A DNA stretch of 43,461 nt from Alphaproteobacteria bacterium (GCA_028871345.1 JAGWNK010000036.1:1-43461), one strand, 5' to 3'; numbered from the stretch's first letter, positions 33,394 to 41,936 are shown. Notes: a model not told the origin generated them from the sequence alone. Numbers and translations are program-made.

Positions 33394-34766
33394 GGCAGCA
33401 CGTACCCCTGATTGTCCTTGGTTTCCGGCTTCGATGCGGGCTCTTCGACGTCGCCGGTGCCGTAGTGCTGCAGCGGCGTCGGCAGCACGACGCTGTCGGC
33501 GGGCGTCGTCAGGTTCTTGGCGACCGTCGGCGCCACCAGGTGCACCGTCACGATCATCACCAGGTCCGTCTGCTGATGCTGGAAATTGGCCGAGCGGAAC
33601 AGCGCGCCGAGCACCGGCACGTTGCCGAGCAGCGGCAGCTGGTTGGTGGTGTTGGTGAAGTCGTCCTGCAGCAGGCCGGCGACCGCGAAGCTCTCGCCGT
33701 CATTCATCTCGACGGTGGTGTGGGCGCGGCGCACCTTGAGGGCCGGCACCTGGATGCCGTTGGCGGTCACCGACAAGGTCTTGTCGAGCGAACTCACTTC
33801 CGACTTGATCACCAGGTTGACGAGATTCTTGCCGATGATGGTCGGCGTGAACGCCAGCGAGACGCCGAATTCCTTGAACTCGACCGTCACCGTCGGAACC
33901 ACGCCCGTGGTCAGCGACTGCGCCACGGGAATCGGGAATTCGCCGCCTGCCAGGAAGCTCGCCGTGTCGCCCGACAGCGCCACCAGATTGGGCTGGGCGA
34001 GCGTGCGCACCAGGCCTTTCTGTTCCAGGGCATCGAGCTCGGCGGTGAGATTGTAGTTGCCGTGGCTGAAGGTCCCGAGGATCGTGCCGAAGGCGTTGGC
34101 GGCGGTGCCGACGCCCGTCGCGGAGGTGATGGCGTCGCCGCCGGCGGTGTATTGGAGCTTGGTGTTGATCCCCAGCTCCTGCTCCGCGTTGCGCGACACT
34201 TCGGCGAACTTGACCTGCAGCAGGATCTGCTGGGTGCCCGACAGCGACAACAGGTTGGCGACCTTGCCCGGTGCGTAGTGATCCGCAATCGTCAGGATCT
34301 GGTGCAAGTGATCGGCGCTCGACACCGTGCCGTCGAGCGAGATGGCATCGCCGGCCGGCACGACATTGATGTTCTCATCCGGCATCAGCTCGTGCAGCCG
34401 CTGCTTCAGGCCGTCGATGTCGTAGGTCACGACGACATCGACGACGGCGATGATCTGGCCGCCCGCCCGCCGGATGGTGAGGTTCGTCGTGCCGTACTTC
34501 TTACCCAGCACGTAGATGAGATTGCGCGACAGCGGCAGGACATCGGCGATGTCCTTGTCGCCGACGTTGATCTCGCGAAACGACTGGTCCACATGCAGCA
34601 GCTGCGACTTGGCAACCGGCACGTAGATCTGCCCGGACGTCTGGCCCGACCGCACATCCGTCATGGGAGCGGAGGACAGCGCCGCATCCCTGTCCCTGGC
34701 GGCGGCCCCTTGCGCCGCCGCAAGAAGCGCCAGCGCCAGGACGATAAATCCGCGGAGCATTCTCAT
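33390..34766 (-). CDS. cpaC: Outer-membrane secretin CpaC/RcpA
   Basis: A 458-residue secretin. A signal peptide (residues 1-23, ending AAA) is followed by the pilus N-terminal domain (SQLLHVDQSFREINVGDKDI and YVLGKKYGTTNL), a BON-like domain (residues about 115-165), and the secretin core: LAQPNLVALSGDTASFLAGG, VEFKEFGVSLAFTPTII, and near the end NDGESFAVAGLLQ with PLLGNVPVLGALFRS. It forms the outer-membrane pore for the Flp pilus. It is separated by 11 bases from cpaB and overlaps the next lipoprotein gene. Confidence 0.95.
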   Translation of the reverse strand: MRMLRGFIVLALALLAAAQGAAARDRDAALSSAPMTDVRSGQTSGQIYVPVAKSQLLHVDQSFREINVGDKDIADVLPLSRNLIYVLGKKYGTTNLTIRRAGGQIIAVVDVVVTYDIDGLKQRLHELMPDENINVVPAGDAISLDGTVSSADHLHQILTIADHYAPGKVANLLSLSGTQQILLQVKFAEVSRNAEQELGINTKLQYTAGGDAITSATGVGTAANAFGTILGTFSHGNYNLTAELDALEQKGLVRTLAQPNLVALSGDTASFLAGGEFPIPVAQSLTTGVVPTVTVEFKEFGVSLAFTPTIIGKNLVNLVIKSEVSSLDKTLSVTANGIQVPALKVRRAHTTVEMNDGESFAVAGLLQDDFTNTTNQLPLLGNVPVLGALFRSANFQHQQTDLVMIVTVHLVAPTVAKNLTTPADSVVLPTPLQHYGTGDVEEPASKPETKDNQGYVLP

Positions 34767-34777
34767 CCCCCGATCCC

Positions 34778-35578
34778 CTATTGGTTGATCGTTGTGTTGA
34801 CGGCCGCGCCGCTGCCATAGCGGACGCGCACCGACGGTCCGCCCTCGGCGCGCCGTTCGCGGCGCGGACCGGCGAGATCCTTCTCCGAGACATTGGCGAT
34901 CGCGACGTGATCGAGCGTGTCCTGATTGCGCAGAGTGAGGCTGAGCGTGCCGGCCTGTTGCGCCAGGATCAGCTTCTCGGCCTGCTCAGGCGTCACTTCG
35001 ACAGTCGCGGTGTGTCCGACCACCGGCTTGTCGGCGCGCTGGTCGGCGAGTTGATCGATGCCGAGCACGGTGATGCTCTGAAAGATGACGTCGGTGTTGA
35101 GCACGTTGTTGATGCGCCGCGTCAACATCACGTCGACGTGGTCGCCGGGAAGGATGAATCCGGACACCCCGGAAACATCATCGATATGGATGGATACCGC
35201 GCGCATGCCGTCCGGCACCCGCGCCGACATGGTCGGCCTCGATCCGAAGCCGGAGACCTTGCTCCTGAGCACGGGTTCGCCCGGAACCATGGCCGCGATC
35301 ACGATGCGGTCGTTGGGATTCTTGGTGCCCTTGAACAATTCGTCGGTGCTGGCGAAGGCGCCCTGAGGAACGGAGGCCCGCGGCCAGGCGACCACCTGCA
35401 ACAGATCCGGCGTCAACGGCGTGCCGAACGGCAGTTCCGTCTTGGCCACCACCGCCGTCGTCATCGGTATGGGAGCCGGCGAGCTGTTGAGCACGCCCCG
35501 CACGTAGACGGTCATCAGCGCGATGGCAGCGATTGCCATCACGATGCCGCCGATCAAGCTCAAATAGGAGCGCTGCAT
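34778..35578 (-). CDS. cpaB: CpaB/RcpC pilus assembly protein
   Basis: A 266-residue protein with one N-terminal membrane helix (residues 7-28). An SAF domain follows (VVAKTELPFGTPLTPDLLQ), then the RcpC domain with RAVSIHIDDVSGVSGFILPG and GDHVDVMLTRR, and AEKLILAQQAGTLSLTLRN. It supports the secretin in the periplasm. GAGGAGG lies just before the ATG, an unusually strong ribosome site in this block. It is 136 bases downstream of the pilin gene, with a hairpin in between. Confidence 0.94.
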   Translation of the reverse strand: MQRSYLSLIGGIVMAIAAIALMTVYVRGVLNSSPAPIPMTTAVVAKTELPFGTPLTPDLLQVVAWPRASVPQGAFASTDELFKGTKNPNDRIVIAAMVPGEPVLRSKVSGFGSRPTMSARVPDGMRAVSIHIDDVSGVSGFILPGDHVDVMLTRRINNVLNTDVIFQSITVLGIDQLADQRADKPVVGHTATVEVTPEQAEKLILAQQAGTLSLTLRNQDTLDHVAIANVSEKDLAGPRRERRAEGGPSVRVRYGSGAAVNTTINQ

Positions 35579-35668
35579 GGCACCTCCTCAAATGCCCGTA
35601 CAAGGCCAAGCGCTGCCGTGCGCCTTCCCGGGGACGGACATCACTCACTGAAGAATTTCGGTAGGCGC

Positions 35669-35704
35669 GGCCCCGACCAAGCCAGCCAGCGGCCAGCCGG
35701 GGCC
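35669..35704 (-). other. Hairpin between pilin and cpaB genes
   Basis: GGCCCCG and CGGGGCC (7 base pairs) enclose a GC-rich loop. No T-run follows on the minus strand, so it is more likely an mRNA processing or stability element, or a leaky terminator, separating highly expressed pilin from the machinery genes. Confidence 0.4.
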
Positions 35705-35714
35705 CCTTGCCCTG

Positions 35715-35948
35715 CTAGCAGCCTGACGTGGAACCGCTGTTGCTATTCGCGGTCGACCAGCAACTCGACAAATTGTTGCCGATGTTGTTCGCCGGCGTCT
35801 TGAGACCGTTCAGGACGATCCAACCCACCGTGATCGCGCCGATCGCGAGGGCGCCGGCAAGCGCCACCCACTCCACGGTCACCAGACCGTCTTCCGACGT
35901 CACAAACCCGCCCAGATGCGCGCGGATGCGCGCCAAGTTCATGCTCAT
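35715..35948 (-). CDS. flp: Flp-type major pilin 1
   Basis: A 77-residue prepilin. The leader ends in SEDG; cleavage after Gly21 would give a 56-residue mature pilin starting LVTVEW, with Glu at +5 and Trp at +6 where Flp pilins usually have Tyr. One hydrophobic helix follows (VALAGALAIGAITVGWIVL), then a short polar tail rich in Ser/Asn with two Cys. ATG 35948 has AAGGTGG five bases upstream, so the longer open frame is rejected. It is the second of two tandem pilin genes. Confidence 0.9.
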   Translation of the reverse strand: MSMNLARIRAHLGGFVTSEDGLVTVEWVALAGALAIGAITVGWIVLNGLKTPANNIGNNLSSCWSTANSNSGSTSGC

Positions 35949-36016
35949 TTCAGCCACCTTTGTTGTCCGTTGACCCAACCATGTGCCGGCACCGGCTCAT
36001 CCGGCCCGGCTTTGCT

Positions 36017-36256
36017 TCACTTACAATTCGACGTTGAACCGGCCGCTTGAGCTGCGGCGGCCTCACAGGACGTAATGCCGTTGCCGATCGTATTCGCGGG
36101 TGCTTGAAGACCGTTCATAACGATCCACCCGACCGTGATCGCGCCGACAAAGAGGGCGCCGGCAAGCGCCACCCATTCGACGGTGACCAGTCCGTCTTCC
36201 GACTTGAAGAAATCAGCCGGGCCACGCAGCCCGCGCTCGAACGCAGCACGCAACAT
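36017..36256 (-). CDS. flp: Flp-type major pilin 2
   Basis: A 79-residue prepilin, paralogue of its neighbour. Leader MLRAAFERGLRGPADFFK, SEDG, then mature LVTVEWVALAGALFVGAITV; cleavage after Gly22 leaves 57 residues. The tail is Ala-rich and holds two Cys. The core helix is almost identical to pilin 1, while leader and tail differ, so the pair arose by duplication and diverged at its exposed end. ATG 36256 has a weak AAAGG ten bases upstream; an open frame continues further but its extra N-terminus is not pilin-like. It is the first gene of the pilus block. Confidence 0.87.
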   Translation of the reverse strand: MLRAAFERGLRGPADFFKSEDGLVTVEWVALAGALFVGAITVGWIVMNGLQAPANTIGNGITSCEAAAAQAAGSTSNCK

Positions 36257-36329
36257 GATGCTTATGCCTTTGTGATTACCCAACCCCATCCGGCGAACCG
36301 GCCACGCTAAGAACATACAAACTGAATAA

Positions 36330-36359
36330 AATCTAAACATACTTTTCTCATTGCGACAA
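36330..36359 (-). promoter_or_regulatory. Possible pilin operon promoter
   Basis: On the minus strand TTGTCG (36359-36354), an 18-base spacer and TAGATT (36335-36330) resemble -35 and -10 elements. Transcription would start near 36323, giving a leader of about 65 bases before the first pilin ATG. Confidence 0.35.
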
Positions 36360-36901
36360 TAGGCGCAGATGAGATTCTTTTTCTTCTCTTGATTAATCAC
36401 CGAATCTCTGCTGACGGCACTTGTTCTATACTTGCACAATAGAAATATAGATCAGCCGCATGCTCAGTATTACTGGCATGTGCCAATCCATGACACACCA
36501 TTACTCATGATGACTTTGATTTACGACTCTCAACTCTTAATGAGTTCGGTCGGAGACAAGGAAAGACGATACAAGACGGCAACGCTGCCGGCACCTACGC
36601 TGGTGCACATGTTCGTCCCTTGTGTCCGCGCTGAACCCCCAATCACCAGCCGGCACCGCCCCACACGCGGCTTCGCCGGATGGCGCCACACCTCCTTCAG
36701 GACATGATTGAAATGCGCCTGCGACTTAGAACTGTCTAAGATTAACGCTGATCAGCCCTGGTACCCGCGGCACTCCCACATGCCTGTAGGCAAGCTTATA
36801 CGGCACATTGCGAATGATAATAAATGCATAATGTTATTATAATGAATCTAAACTCGCTTCCGGCTGGAAGAACAAGGCGTTACCGAAGGTCCCGTGAGAT
36901 A

Positions 36902-36952
36902 ACGGTCATTCGAGCGGCTTATCAGGGACGCGCGCCCTGACACGGTCATCCG
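36902..36952. repeat. Direct repeats flanking a hairpin
   Basis: ACGGTCATTCG (36902-36912) and ACGGTCATCCG (36942-36952) are 40 bases apart and enclose the hairpin TCAGGG-ACGCGCG-CCCTGA (36922-36940). The layout could be a regulator site or a small insertion remnant. Confidence 0.4.
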
Positions 36953-37168
36953 GAAATCGAGCTCAAGGGTTGAACGACTTCGGCACACTCTATGTTTGTG
37001 AAGATAATTCCCAAATTATATCAGCGGGTTATACGGGCAAGTGGGACGGCTTCCGGCGAGCCGCCGCCGCGCGGGCCGGGACATCTTTCCCCCGGCATCA
37101 CGGGGGCGGGACGCGGGAGCGCTCTTTGCGTAATGGGGTCGCAATGACGTTCCAATAAGAAAACCGCG

Positions 37169-38029
37169 TCAGGGCATCCTTTTTCCAAGGCACGCTTCGA
37201 CGACCGAGTACCAGTCGGCGCGCGACAGCGCGAATGCCTCTGCCGCCAGGCATGCATGCAGGCGGTCGACGCTTGTGGTTCCCAGAATCGGAGTGACCGG
37301 CGCAGGATGAGAGCGCAGAAACGCCACGGCCATCGCCTCCAGCGCCACGCCGGCCTTGGCGGCCAGGCGCTGCAGAACCTCGAACACGCGGTTTTCGGAA
37401 ACGGATTTCGGCGCCGCGAGGCGGCCACCGGCCAGCGGCGACCACGCGGCGACCGCGATGCCGCGCTGCATTGCCTGGTCGAGCGTGCCGTCGAACAGCG
37501 GTTCGACATGCATCGCCGAGAATTCGATCTGATGCGCGACGATCGGGGACTTCATGAAGCGCGACAGCACCTCGATTTCGGCGACCGTGAAATTCGACAC
37601 TCCGACATTGGCAATCTTGCCTGCCGCCACCAGGGCATCAAGCGTCGCCGCCAGCTCCGCCGGATGGGTGAGCAGATCCGGGCGATGCACATAGAAGAGA
37701 TCGATGCGTTCGACTCCCAGGCGCCCAAGACTCGCCTCGCAGGCGGCCGTCAGATAGGCGCGCGACGAGTTGTACGGCACGCCGGGTTCGACGCCCGCCT
37801 TCGTCGCGAGCACGGCGCCGTCGAACAGGGACGGGGCACGCCGGCGCAGTTCGCCGAGCAGGCGCTCCGAACCGCCGGCGCCGCCGTAGACGTCCGCGGT
37901 GTCGAGGTGATCGATGCCACGCTCCCGCGCCGCCGAGAGGACGGCGCGCGCCGTGGCGAGGTCGTCCTCGCGATAGCGCCAGAAGCCATAGGCAAAGCGG
38001 AGCTTCGTCGGTTCGGACAAGGCCAGCAT
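37169..38029 (-). CDS. Aldo/keto reductase
   Basis: A 286-residue NADPH-dependent oxidoreductase of the AKR superfamily. The catalytic tetrad is visible: Asp43 and Tyr48 (HLDTADVYGG), Lys77 (ATKAG) and His115 (YVHRPD). GVSNFTVAEIEVL and the C-terminal PILGTTSVDRLHA match cofactor-binding parts of the family. ATG 38029 has GGGGA seven bases upstream. It diverges from the GH26 mannanase gene across a 129-base region containing a LacI-type operator, so it may be induced with the mannan genes and act on a sugar, but its substrate is unknown. Confidence 0.92.
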   Translation of the reverse strand: MLALSEPTKLRFAYGFWRYREDDLATARAVLSAARERGIDHLDTADVYGGAGGSERLLGELRRRAPSLFDGAVLATKAGVEPGVPYNSSRAYLTAACEASLGRLGVERIDLFYVHRPDLLTHPAELAATLDALVAAGKIANVGVSNFTVAEIEVLSRFMKSPIVAHQIEFSAMHVEPLFDGTLDQAMQRGIAVAAWSPLAGGRLAAPKSVSENRVFEVLQRLAAKAGVALEAMAVAFLRSHPAPVTPILGTTSVDRLHACLAAEAFALSRADWYSVVEACLGKRMP

Positions 38030-38064
38030 GTGCAATTCCCCGCGAGCAGAAAGCCGTGCTGCGC

Positions 38065-38080
38065 TTTGACAGCGTTGTCA
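38065..38080. promoter_or_regulatory. LacI-type operator-like palindrome between AKR and GH26 genes
   Basis: TTTGACAGCGTTGTCA contains the dyad TGACA-GCGT-TGTCA, one base from TGACAGCGCTGTCA. It lies in the 129-base divergent region, so one bound repressor could control both the reductase and the mannanase genes. Confidence 0.6.
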
Positions 38081-38158
38081 CTTCGGCCGAATTTGGGTAC
38101 GATCTCAAGAGGATAGCCGAGTCCCGGCCGCCAGGCCAGCCGTCGAGGGAGGAAACGG

Positions 38159-39271
38159 ATGCTCACGCTGAGGTCGGCATGCCGGGCCGCTGCGGCGTGC
38201 GTGGTCTGTTGCGCGGTCTGTGCGAGCCCGGCGCTGGCGGGAACGTCGATCGCGCTCAAGCGCACCGCCATCCTGCATTACATCAGTGGTCTGCCGGCCG
38301 AGCAGAAGACGCTCGTCGCAACGCAGGTCAACGAATACGAAGTCTACATCGACTGCACCTCGGCGGACCGCCTGCGGCAGATGACGGGCAAACGCGTCGC
38401 CCTGCTTGGCCTCGAATTGATGAACGCCATCGCCTACCCGCCCTACGAATCCTACCTCGTCGACCGGGCCGTGACGCAGACCGAGGCCGGCGGGCTGGTG
38501 ACCATGTCGTGGCATGAGCGCAATCCCGTGGAGGTGTGCCAGCGCGGCGAATATTACGAATGCGCCAAGAAGGCGATGACCGCCCAGACGCTGCAAGCCG
38601 TGCTCACGCCCGGAACCCGCGAGCATCAGCTGTGGCTCAGCGACGTGGATGCCATCGCCAAGGTGCTGCGCCGCCTTCAGTCGCGGGGCGTGGTCGTGCT
38701 GTTCCGCCCCTATCACGAGATGAACGGCAATTGGTTCTGGTGGGGCCAAAAGGACGCCTATCCCAGGCTGTGGGACGCGCTCTACGACGAGCTGGTCGTG
38801 CGCCAGAAGCTGGAGAACCTCATCTGGGTGTGGTCCATCGACCGCGACGCGCCCGATGCCGCGCCCTATTTTCCCGCAAGGCACAGGCCCGACGTCGTCG
38901 GTACGGACGTCTATGAGGCCGATCCCGCCACGCCCAAATATGCGGCGGCCCGGGCCGGTCTCGCCGCGCTCAGCGGGGGCGCGCCCTTCGCCATCACCGA
39001 AACGGGATTGGCGCCGGCGTCCAAGGTCCTCGATGAGACGAACCCGGCCTGGGTGCTGCTGTGGGGCGACAATATCAACGTCAACTGGACTTGGAACGGC
39101 CAATGCCCGAGCTGCAACACGCCGCAGCAGATCGCAGGCTTCTTCGCGCTCGCCCGCATCGTCACGCTCGACAAGCTGCCCCCCGCGCTGCGCGCCACCA
39201 TCTCATCGGGCGTGGCAAATCCCCATCCGCTCCACCAACCGGAGCCGTATTGTCCGTCGCAGCTTCATTGA
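38159..39271 (+). CDS. Exported GH26 beta-mannanase
   Basis: A 370-residue glycoside hydrolase family 26 enzyme that cuts beta-1,4-mannan or related chains. The signal peptide (residues 1-27) ends ALA. The acid/base Glu187 is in [15 protein letters not shown], the strongest family signature; the nucleophile is Glu281 (AITETG). [10 protein letters not shown] and VVGTDVYEA match the barrel strands between. GGAGGAAACGG precedes ATG 38159. GH130 follows 17 bases after the stop, so the two form an operon. Substrate could also be glucomannan; GH26 includes a few other specificities. Confidence 0.93.
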   Translation: MLTLRSACRAAAACVVCCAVCASPALAGTSIALKRTAILHYISGLPAEQKTLVATQVNEYEVYIDCTSADRLRQMTGKRVALLGLELMNAIAYPPYESYLVDRAVTQTEAGGLVTMSWHERNPVEVCQRGEYYECAKKAMTAQTLQAVLTPGTREHQLWLSDVDAIAKVLRRLQSRGVVVLFRPYHEMNGNWFWWGQKDAYPRLWDALYDELVVRQKLENLIWVWSIDRDAPDAAPYFPARHRPDVVGTDVYEADPATPKYAAARAGLAALSGGAPFAITETGLAPASKVLDETNPAWVLLWGDNINVNWTWNGQCPSCNTPQQIAGFFALARIVTLDKLPPALRATISSGVANPHPLHQPEPYCPSQLH

Positions 39272-39288
39272 CACCGATCAGGATCATC

Positions 39289-40473
39289 ATGACGTCCGAA
39301 TTCCACAACCGCCTCAGCCAGCTGCAAAGCCGGCATCGCGACTTGATCGAACGGCCCAACCACGCCGTCGAACACCACAACGGCATCTACCGCCGCTGGG
39401 CGAATCCGGTCCTGACGGCAGAGCACGTTCCGCTCGACTGGCGCTACGACCTCGATCCGGCGACGAACCCGTTCCTCATGGAACGCCTCGGGATCAACGC
39501 GGCCTTCAATGCGGGCGCCATCCAGCACGACGGCAAATACCTGCTGGTGGCGCGCGTGGAAGGTGTCGACCGCAAATCGTTCTTCGCGGTGGCCGAAAGC
39601 GCCGGCGGCGTGGACCGCTTCCGCTTCTGGGACTACCCCGTGACGCTGCCACAGACGGACGAGCCCGACACCAACGTCTACGACATGCGGCTGACCCGGC
39701 ACGAGGACGGCTGGATCTACGGCCTGTTCTGCACCGAGCGGAAGGACAGATCGCGGCCGGACGACGCTTCGGCTGCGGTCGCGCAGTGCGGCATCGTCCG
39801 CACCCGCGATCTCGAGACCTGGGAGCGGCTGCCCGATCTGGTCACCAACTCGGGCCAGCAGCGCAACGTGGTGCTGCATCCGGAATTCGTGAACGGCAAG
39901 TATGGGCTCTACACGCGGCCGCAGGACGGCTTCATCAGCGTGGGCAGCGGCGGCGGCATCGGCTGGGGCTTGACAGACGACATGACGCGGGCGCGCATCG
40001 ACGAGGAGGTCATCGTCGACGGCAAGCTCTATCACACGATCAAGGAAGTGAAGAACGGTCAGGGGCCGGCGCCGATCAAGACGACCAAAGGCTGGCTGCA
40101 TCTGGCGCATGGCGTGCGCAACACGGCGGCCGGGCTGCGTTATGTGCTGTACATGTTCATGACCGCGCTCGATAAGCCATGGCAGGTCACCCACGCCCCG
40201 GGGGGCCACTTCATTGCCCCCAAGGCCGGGGAGCGCGTCGGCGACGTCTCGAACGTGGTGTTCTCCAACGGCTGGATCGCCAACGACCGGGGCGACGTGT
40301 TCATCTACTACGCCTCGTCGGACACACGCCTGCATGTGGCGACTTCGAGCATCGAGCGGCTCCTGGATTACGTCACGAACACGCCGCCCGACGCCTTGAC
40401 CTCGGCGGCCTGCGCGGCGCAACGCACCGAGCTGATCCGCAAGAACCTGGCGCTCAAGGACGCCGGGAACTGA
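39289..40473 (+). CDS. GH130 mannosylglucose phosphorylase (subfamily 1 type)
   Basis: A 394-residue cytoplasmic enzyme. [48 protein letters not shown] and [20 protein letters not shown] match the Bacteroides 4-O-beta-D-mannosyl-D-glucose phosphorylase type closely; Asp132 is the expected proton donor. The reaction is mannosyl-glucose plus phosphate to mannose 1-phosphate and glucose. In the known pathway mannobiose is first epimerised by cellobiose 2-epimerase, which is not in the window. ATG 39289 has AGGATC upstream; the longer open frame lies inside the GH26 gene. It ends 24 bases from the convergent transporter gene. Confidence 0.94.
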   Translation: MTSEFHNRLSQLQSRHRDLIERPNHAVEHHNGIYRRWANPVLTAEHVPLDWRYDLDPATNPFLMERLGINAAFNAGAIQHDGKYLLVARVEGVDRKSFFAVAESAGGVDRFRFWDYPVTLPQTDEPDTNVYDMRLTRHEDGWIYGLFCTERKDRSRPDDASAAVAQCGIVRTRDLETWERLPDLVTNSGQQRNVVLHPEFVNGKYGLYTRPQDGFISVGSGGGIGWGLTDDMTRARIDEEVIVDGKLYHTIKEVKNGQGPAPIKTTKGWLHLAHGVRNTAAGLRYVLYMFMTALDKPWQVTHAPGGHFIAPKAGERVGDVSNVVFSNGWIANDRGDVFIYYASSDTRLHVATSSIERLLDYVTNTPPDALTSAACAAQRTELIRKNLALKDAGN

Positions 40474-40497
40474 ACCCCGCTTTCGGGGCGCGCAGCG

Positions 40498-41784
40498 CTA
40501 CGGCGCCGCCTTCGCGGCCGCCTGGTCGGCCTCGAGCGTCTTCAGCGCGAAGAGCCAGATATAGGCGTAGCAGACCATCGGCACGACGAAGGAGACCGTC
40601 AGCCCCATGGTATCCGCCGCGCGCGCCTGCAGCATGGGCACCACCGCACCGCCGAAGATGGCCATGACGAGGATCCCCGAACCACGGCCGGTCAACGGGC
40701 CAAGGCCGCGGATGGCCAGCGTGAAAATCGTCGGGAACATGATGGAATTGCACATGCCCACCAGCAGGATCGCCCACATGGCGAGAGGACCGTGGGCCAG
40801 CATCGACACCACGATCAGGAACACCGCGGCGATGCAGTTGTCGGCCAGCATCTTCGACGGCGGCACGAAACGCAGCAGAAACGCGCCGATGACGAAGCGT
40901 CCGACCATGGCGCCGCCCCAGTAGAAGCTGAGATAGCGCGCCGCATCGGCCGTCGTCATATGACTGATGTGGGGCGAGGTCGTGTAACTGATCAGAAAGC
41001 TGCCGATCGAGACTTCGGCGCCGACATAGACGAAGATGGCCACGGCGCCCATCACGAGCGCCTTGTGCCGCCACAAGGAATCGCTGGCTTCGGCCTCATT
41101 GCGCGGATGGGTCGCGAACTTGGGAAGGCGCGTCACCCAGATCAGCAAGGCGAGCAGGAAGAGCACGGCGGCGATGCCGAGATACGGCATCTGGACGGCG
41201 CGCGCGTCGGCCAGGCGATCCGCCAGGGATTCGACGGCACCAGCGGCAGACTGCCCGGCCTTCGTCTGCGACAGGATCAGGAGGCCGCCGAACCAGGGTC
41301 CGACCGTCGTGGCGAGAGAGTTGAAGCCCTGGACCAGATTGAGGCGCGCGGATGCGGTCTTCTCCGGGCCCAGCACCGCGACATAGGGATTGGCCGCGAC
41401 CTGAAGAAGCGTGATGCCGGCCGCCAGGATGAAGAGCGCCAGAAGGAACAGGCCGTAAGAAGGAACGCCGGCCGCCGGGATGAATACCAGGCAGCCCGCG
41501 CCCATCACGGCCAACCCGATCATGATGGCATATTTGTAGCCGACCCATTCGATCAGAGCCGCCGACGGCAGCGACATCACGAGATAGCTACCGAAGAACA
41601 CGAACTGGATGAGCATGGTCTGGACGTAGTTCATCTCGAATACCGCCTTGAGATGCGGCACGAGGACGTCGTTCAGGACCGTGCAGAACCCCCACATGAA
41701 GAACAGCGTCGTGAGGACGCCGAGGGCGACGGCGTGGCTCTTTTGGGGCGCTGCGACAGGCGCACTTTCTTGGCGCGTTTCCAC
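40498..41784 (-). CDS. FHS-family sugar MFS transporter (FucP/GluP type)
   Basis: A 428-residue membrane protein with 12 predicted helices. TLFFMWGFCTVLNDVLVPHL in helix 1 and QVAANPYVAVLGPEKTASAR near residue 130 are the fucose/glucose-galactose permease signatures, and LNLVQGFNSLATTVGPWFGG follows. Such proteins import hexoses and some disaccharides with protons. It converges on the GH130 gene and has a LacI-type operator about 137 bases upstream of its ATG, so it likely imports products of mannanase action (inference). Confidence 0.93.
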   Translation of the reverse strand: METRQESAPVAAPQKSHAVALGVLTTLFFMWGFCTVLNDVLVPHLKAVFEMNYVQTMLIQFVFFGSYLVMSLPSAALIEWVGYKYAIMIGLAVMGAGCLVFIPAAGVPSYGLFLLALFILAAGITLLQVAANPYVAVLGPEKTASARLNLVQGFNSLATTVGPWFGGLLILSQTKAGQSAAGAVESLADRLADARAVQMPYLGIAAVLFLLALLIWVTRLPKFATHPRNEAEASDSLWRHKALVMGAVAIFVYVGAEVSIGSFLISYTTSPHISHMTTADAARYLSFYWGGAMVGRFVIGAFLLRFVPPSKMLADNCIAAVFLIVVSMLAHGPLAMWAILLVGMCNSIMFPTIFTLAIRGLGPLTGRGSGILVMAIFGGAVVPMLQARAADTMGLTVSFVVPMVCYAYIWLFALKTLEADQAAAKAAP

Positions 41785-41920
41785 AGAAGACTCCCGTAAC
41801 GTGGCTGTCCTTCGCAGGAAGGACTTGGTCTTGCGGCGGCCGGCATGGGCAAACTGCGATGTCGTCGCAAATGCCCGGATCGGGCGATTCCTAAATATCT
41901 TAGCATCGATCGCGCCGAGA

Positions 41921-41936
41921 TTTGACAGCGCTGTCC
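41921..41936. promoter_or_regulatory. LacI-type operator-like palindrome upstream of the FHS transporter
   Basis: TTTGACAGCGCTGTCC holds GACAGCGCTGTC, a perfect 12-base palindrome, and shares its first ten bases exactly with the site at 38065. It lies in the 190-base gap between the halogenase stop and the transporter start, together with an AT-rich stretch (41891-41902) that could serve as a -10 region. Confidence 0.6.

Larger units (their letters stand above)
36257..37168. other. 912-base AT-richer non-coding region between pilin and aldo/keto reductase genes
   Basis: I find no convincing gene here; short open frames near 36432 and 36970 start with TTG and resemble nothing. It holds a likely pilin promoter (36330-36359), palindromes TGATTAATCA (36390-36399) and TGCCTGTAGGCA (36781-36792), a 5-base dyad AACTC-TTAAT-GAGTT (36532-36546), an AT island with ATAATAA/TTATTAT arms (36817-36840) running into TATAAT (36838-36843), and direct repeats around a hairpin (36902-36952). 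Base composition differs from the surrounding genes, which may reflect a decayed insertion or a regulatory region. Confidence 0.6.

Noticed and set aside
36432..36707. A 91-codon frame in the non-coding gap
   Set aside because: TTG start, no ribosome site, no recognisable motif, unusual composition.
37091..37113. GC-rich hairpin (CCCCCG / CGGGGG) after the aldo/keto reductase as a terminator
   Set aside because: No T-run follows on either strand.
36970..37158. A 62-codon frame upstream of the aldo/keto reductase stop
   Set aside because: TTG start and an Arg/Gly-rich product without a family; the upstream AT-rich region may be transcribed but coding is unsupported.
36257..37168. CtrA boxes (TTAA-N7-TTAA) upstream of the pilins, as in Caulobacter
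   Set aside because: TTAA occurs several times but I found no pair with the required spacing.
40474..40497. Hairpin CCCCG-CTTT-CGGGG between the convergent GH130 and transporter genes as a terminator
   Set aside because: The stem is short and no T-run follows, so termination is not supported by sequence alone.
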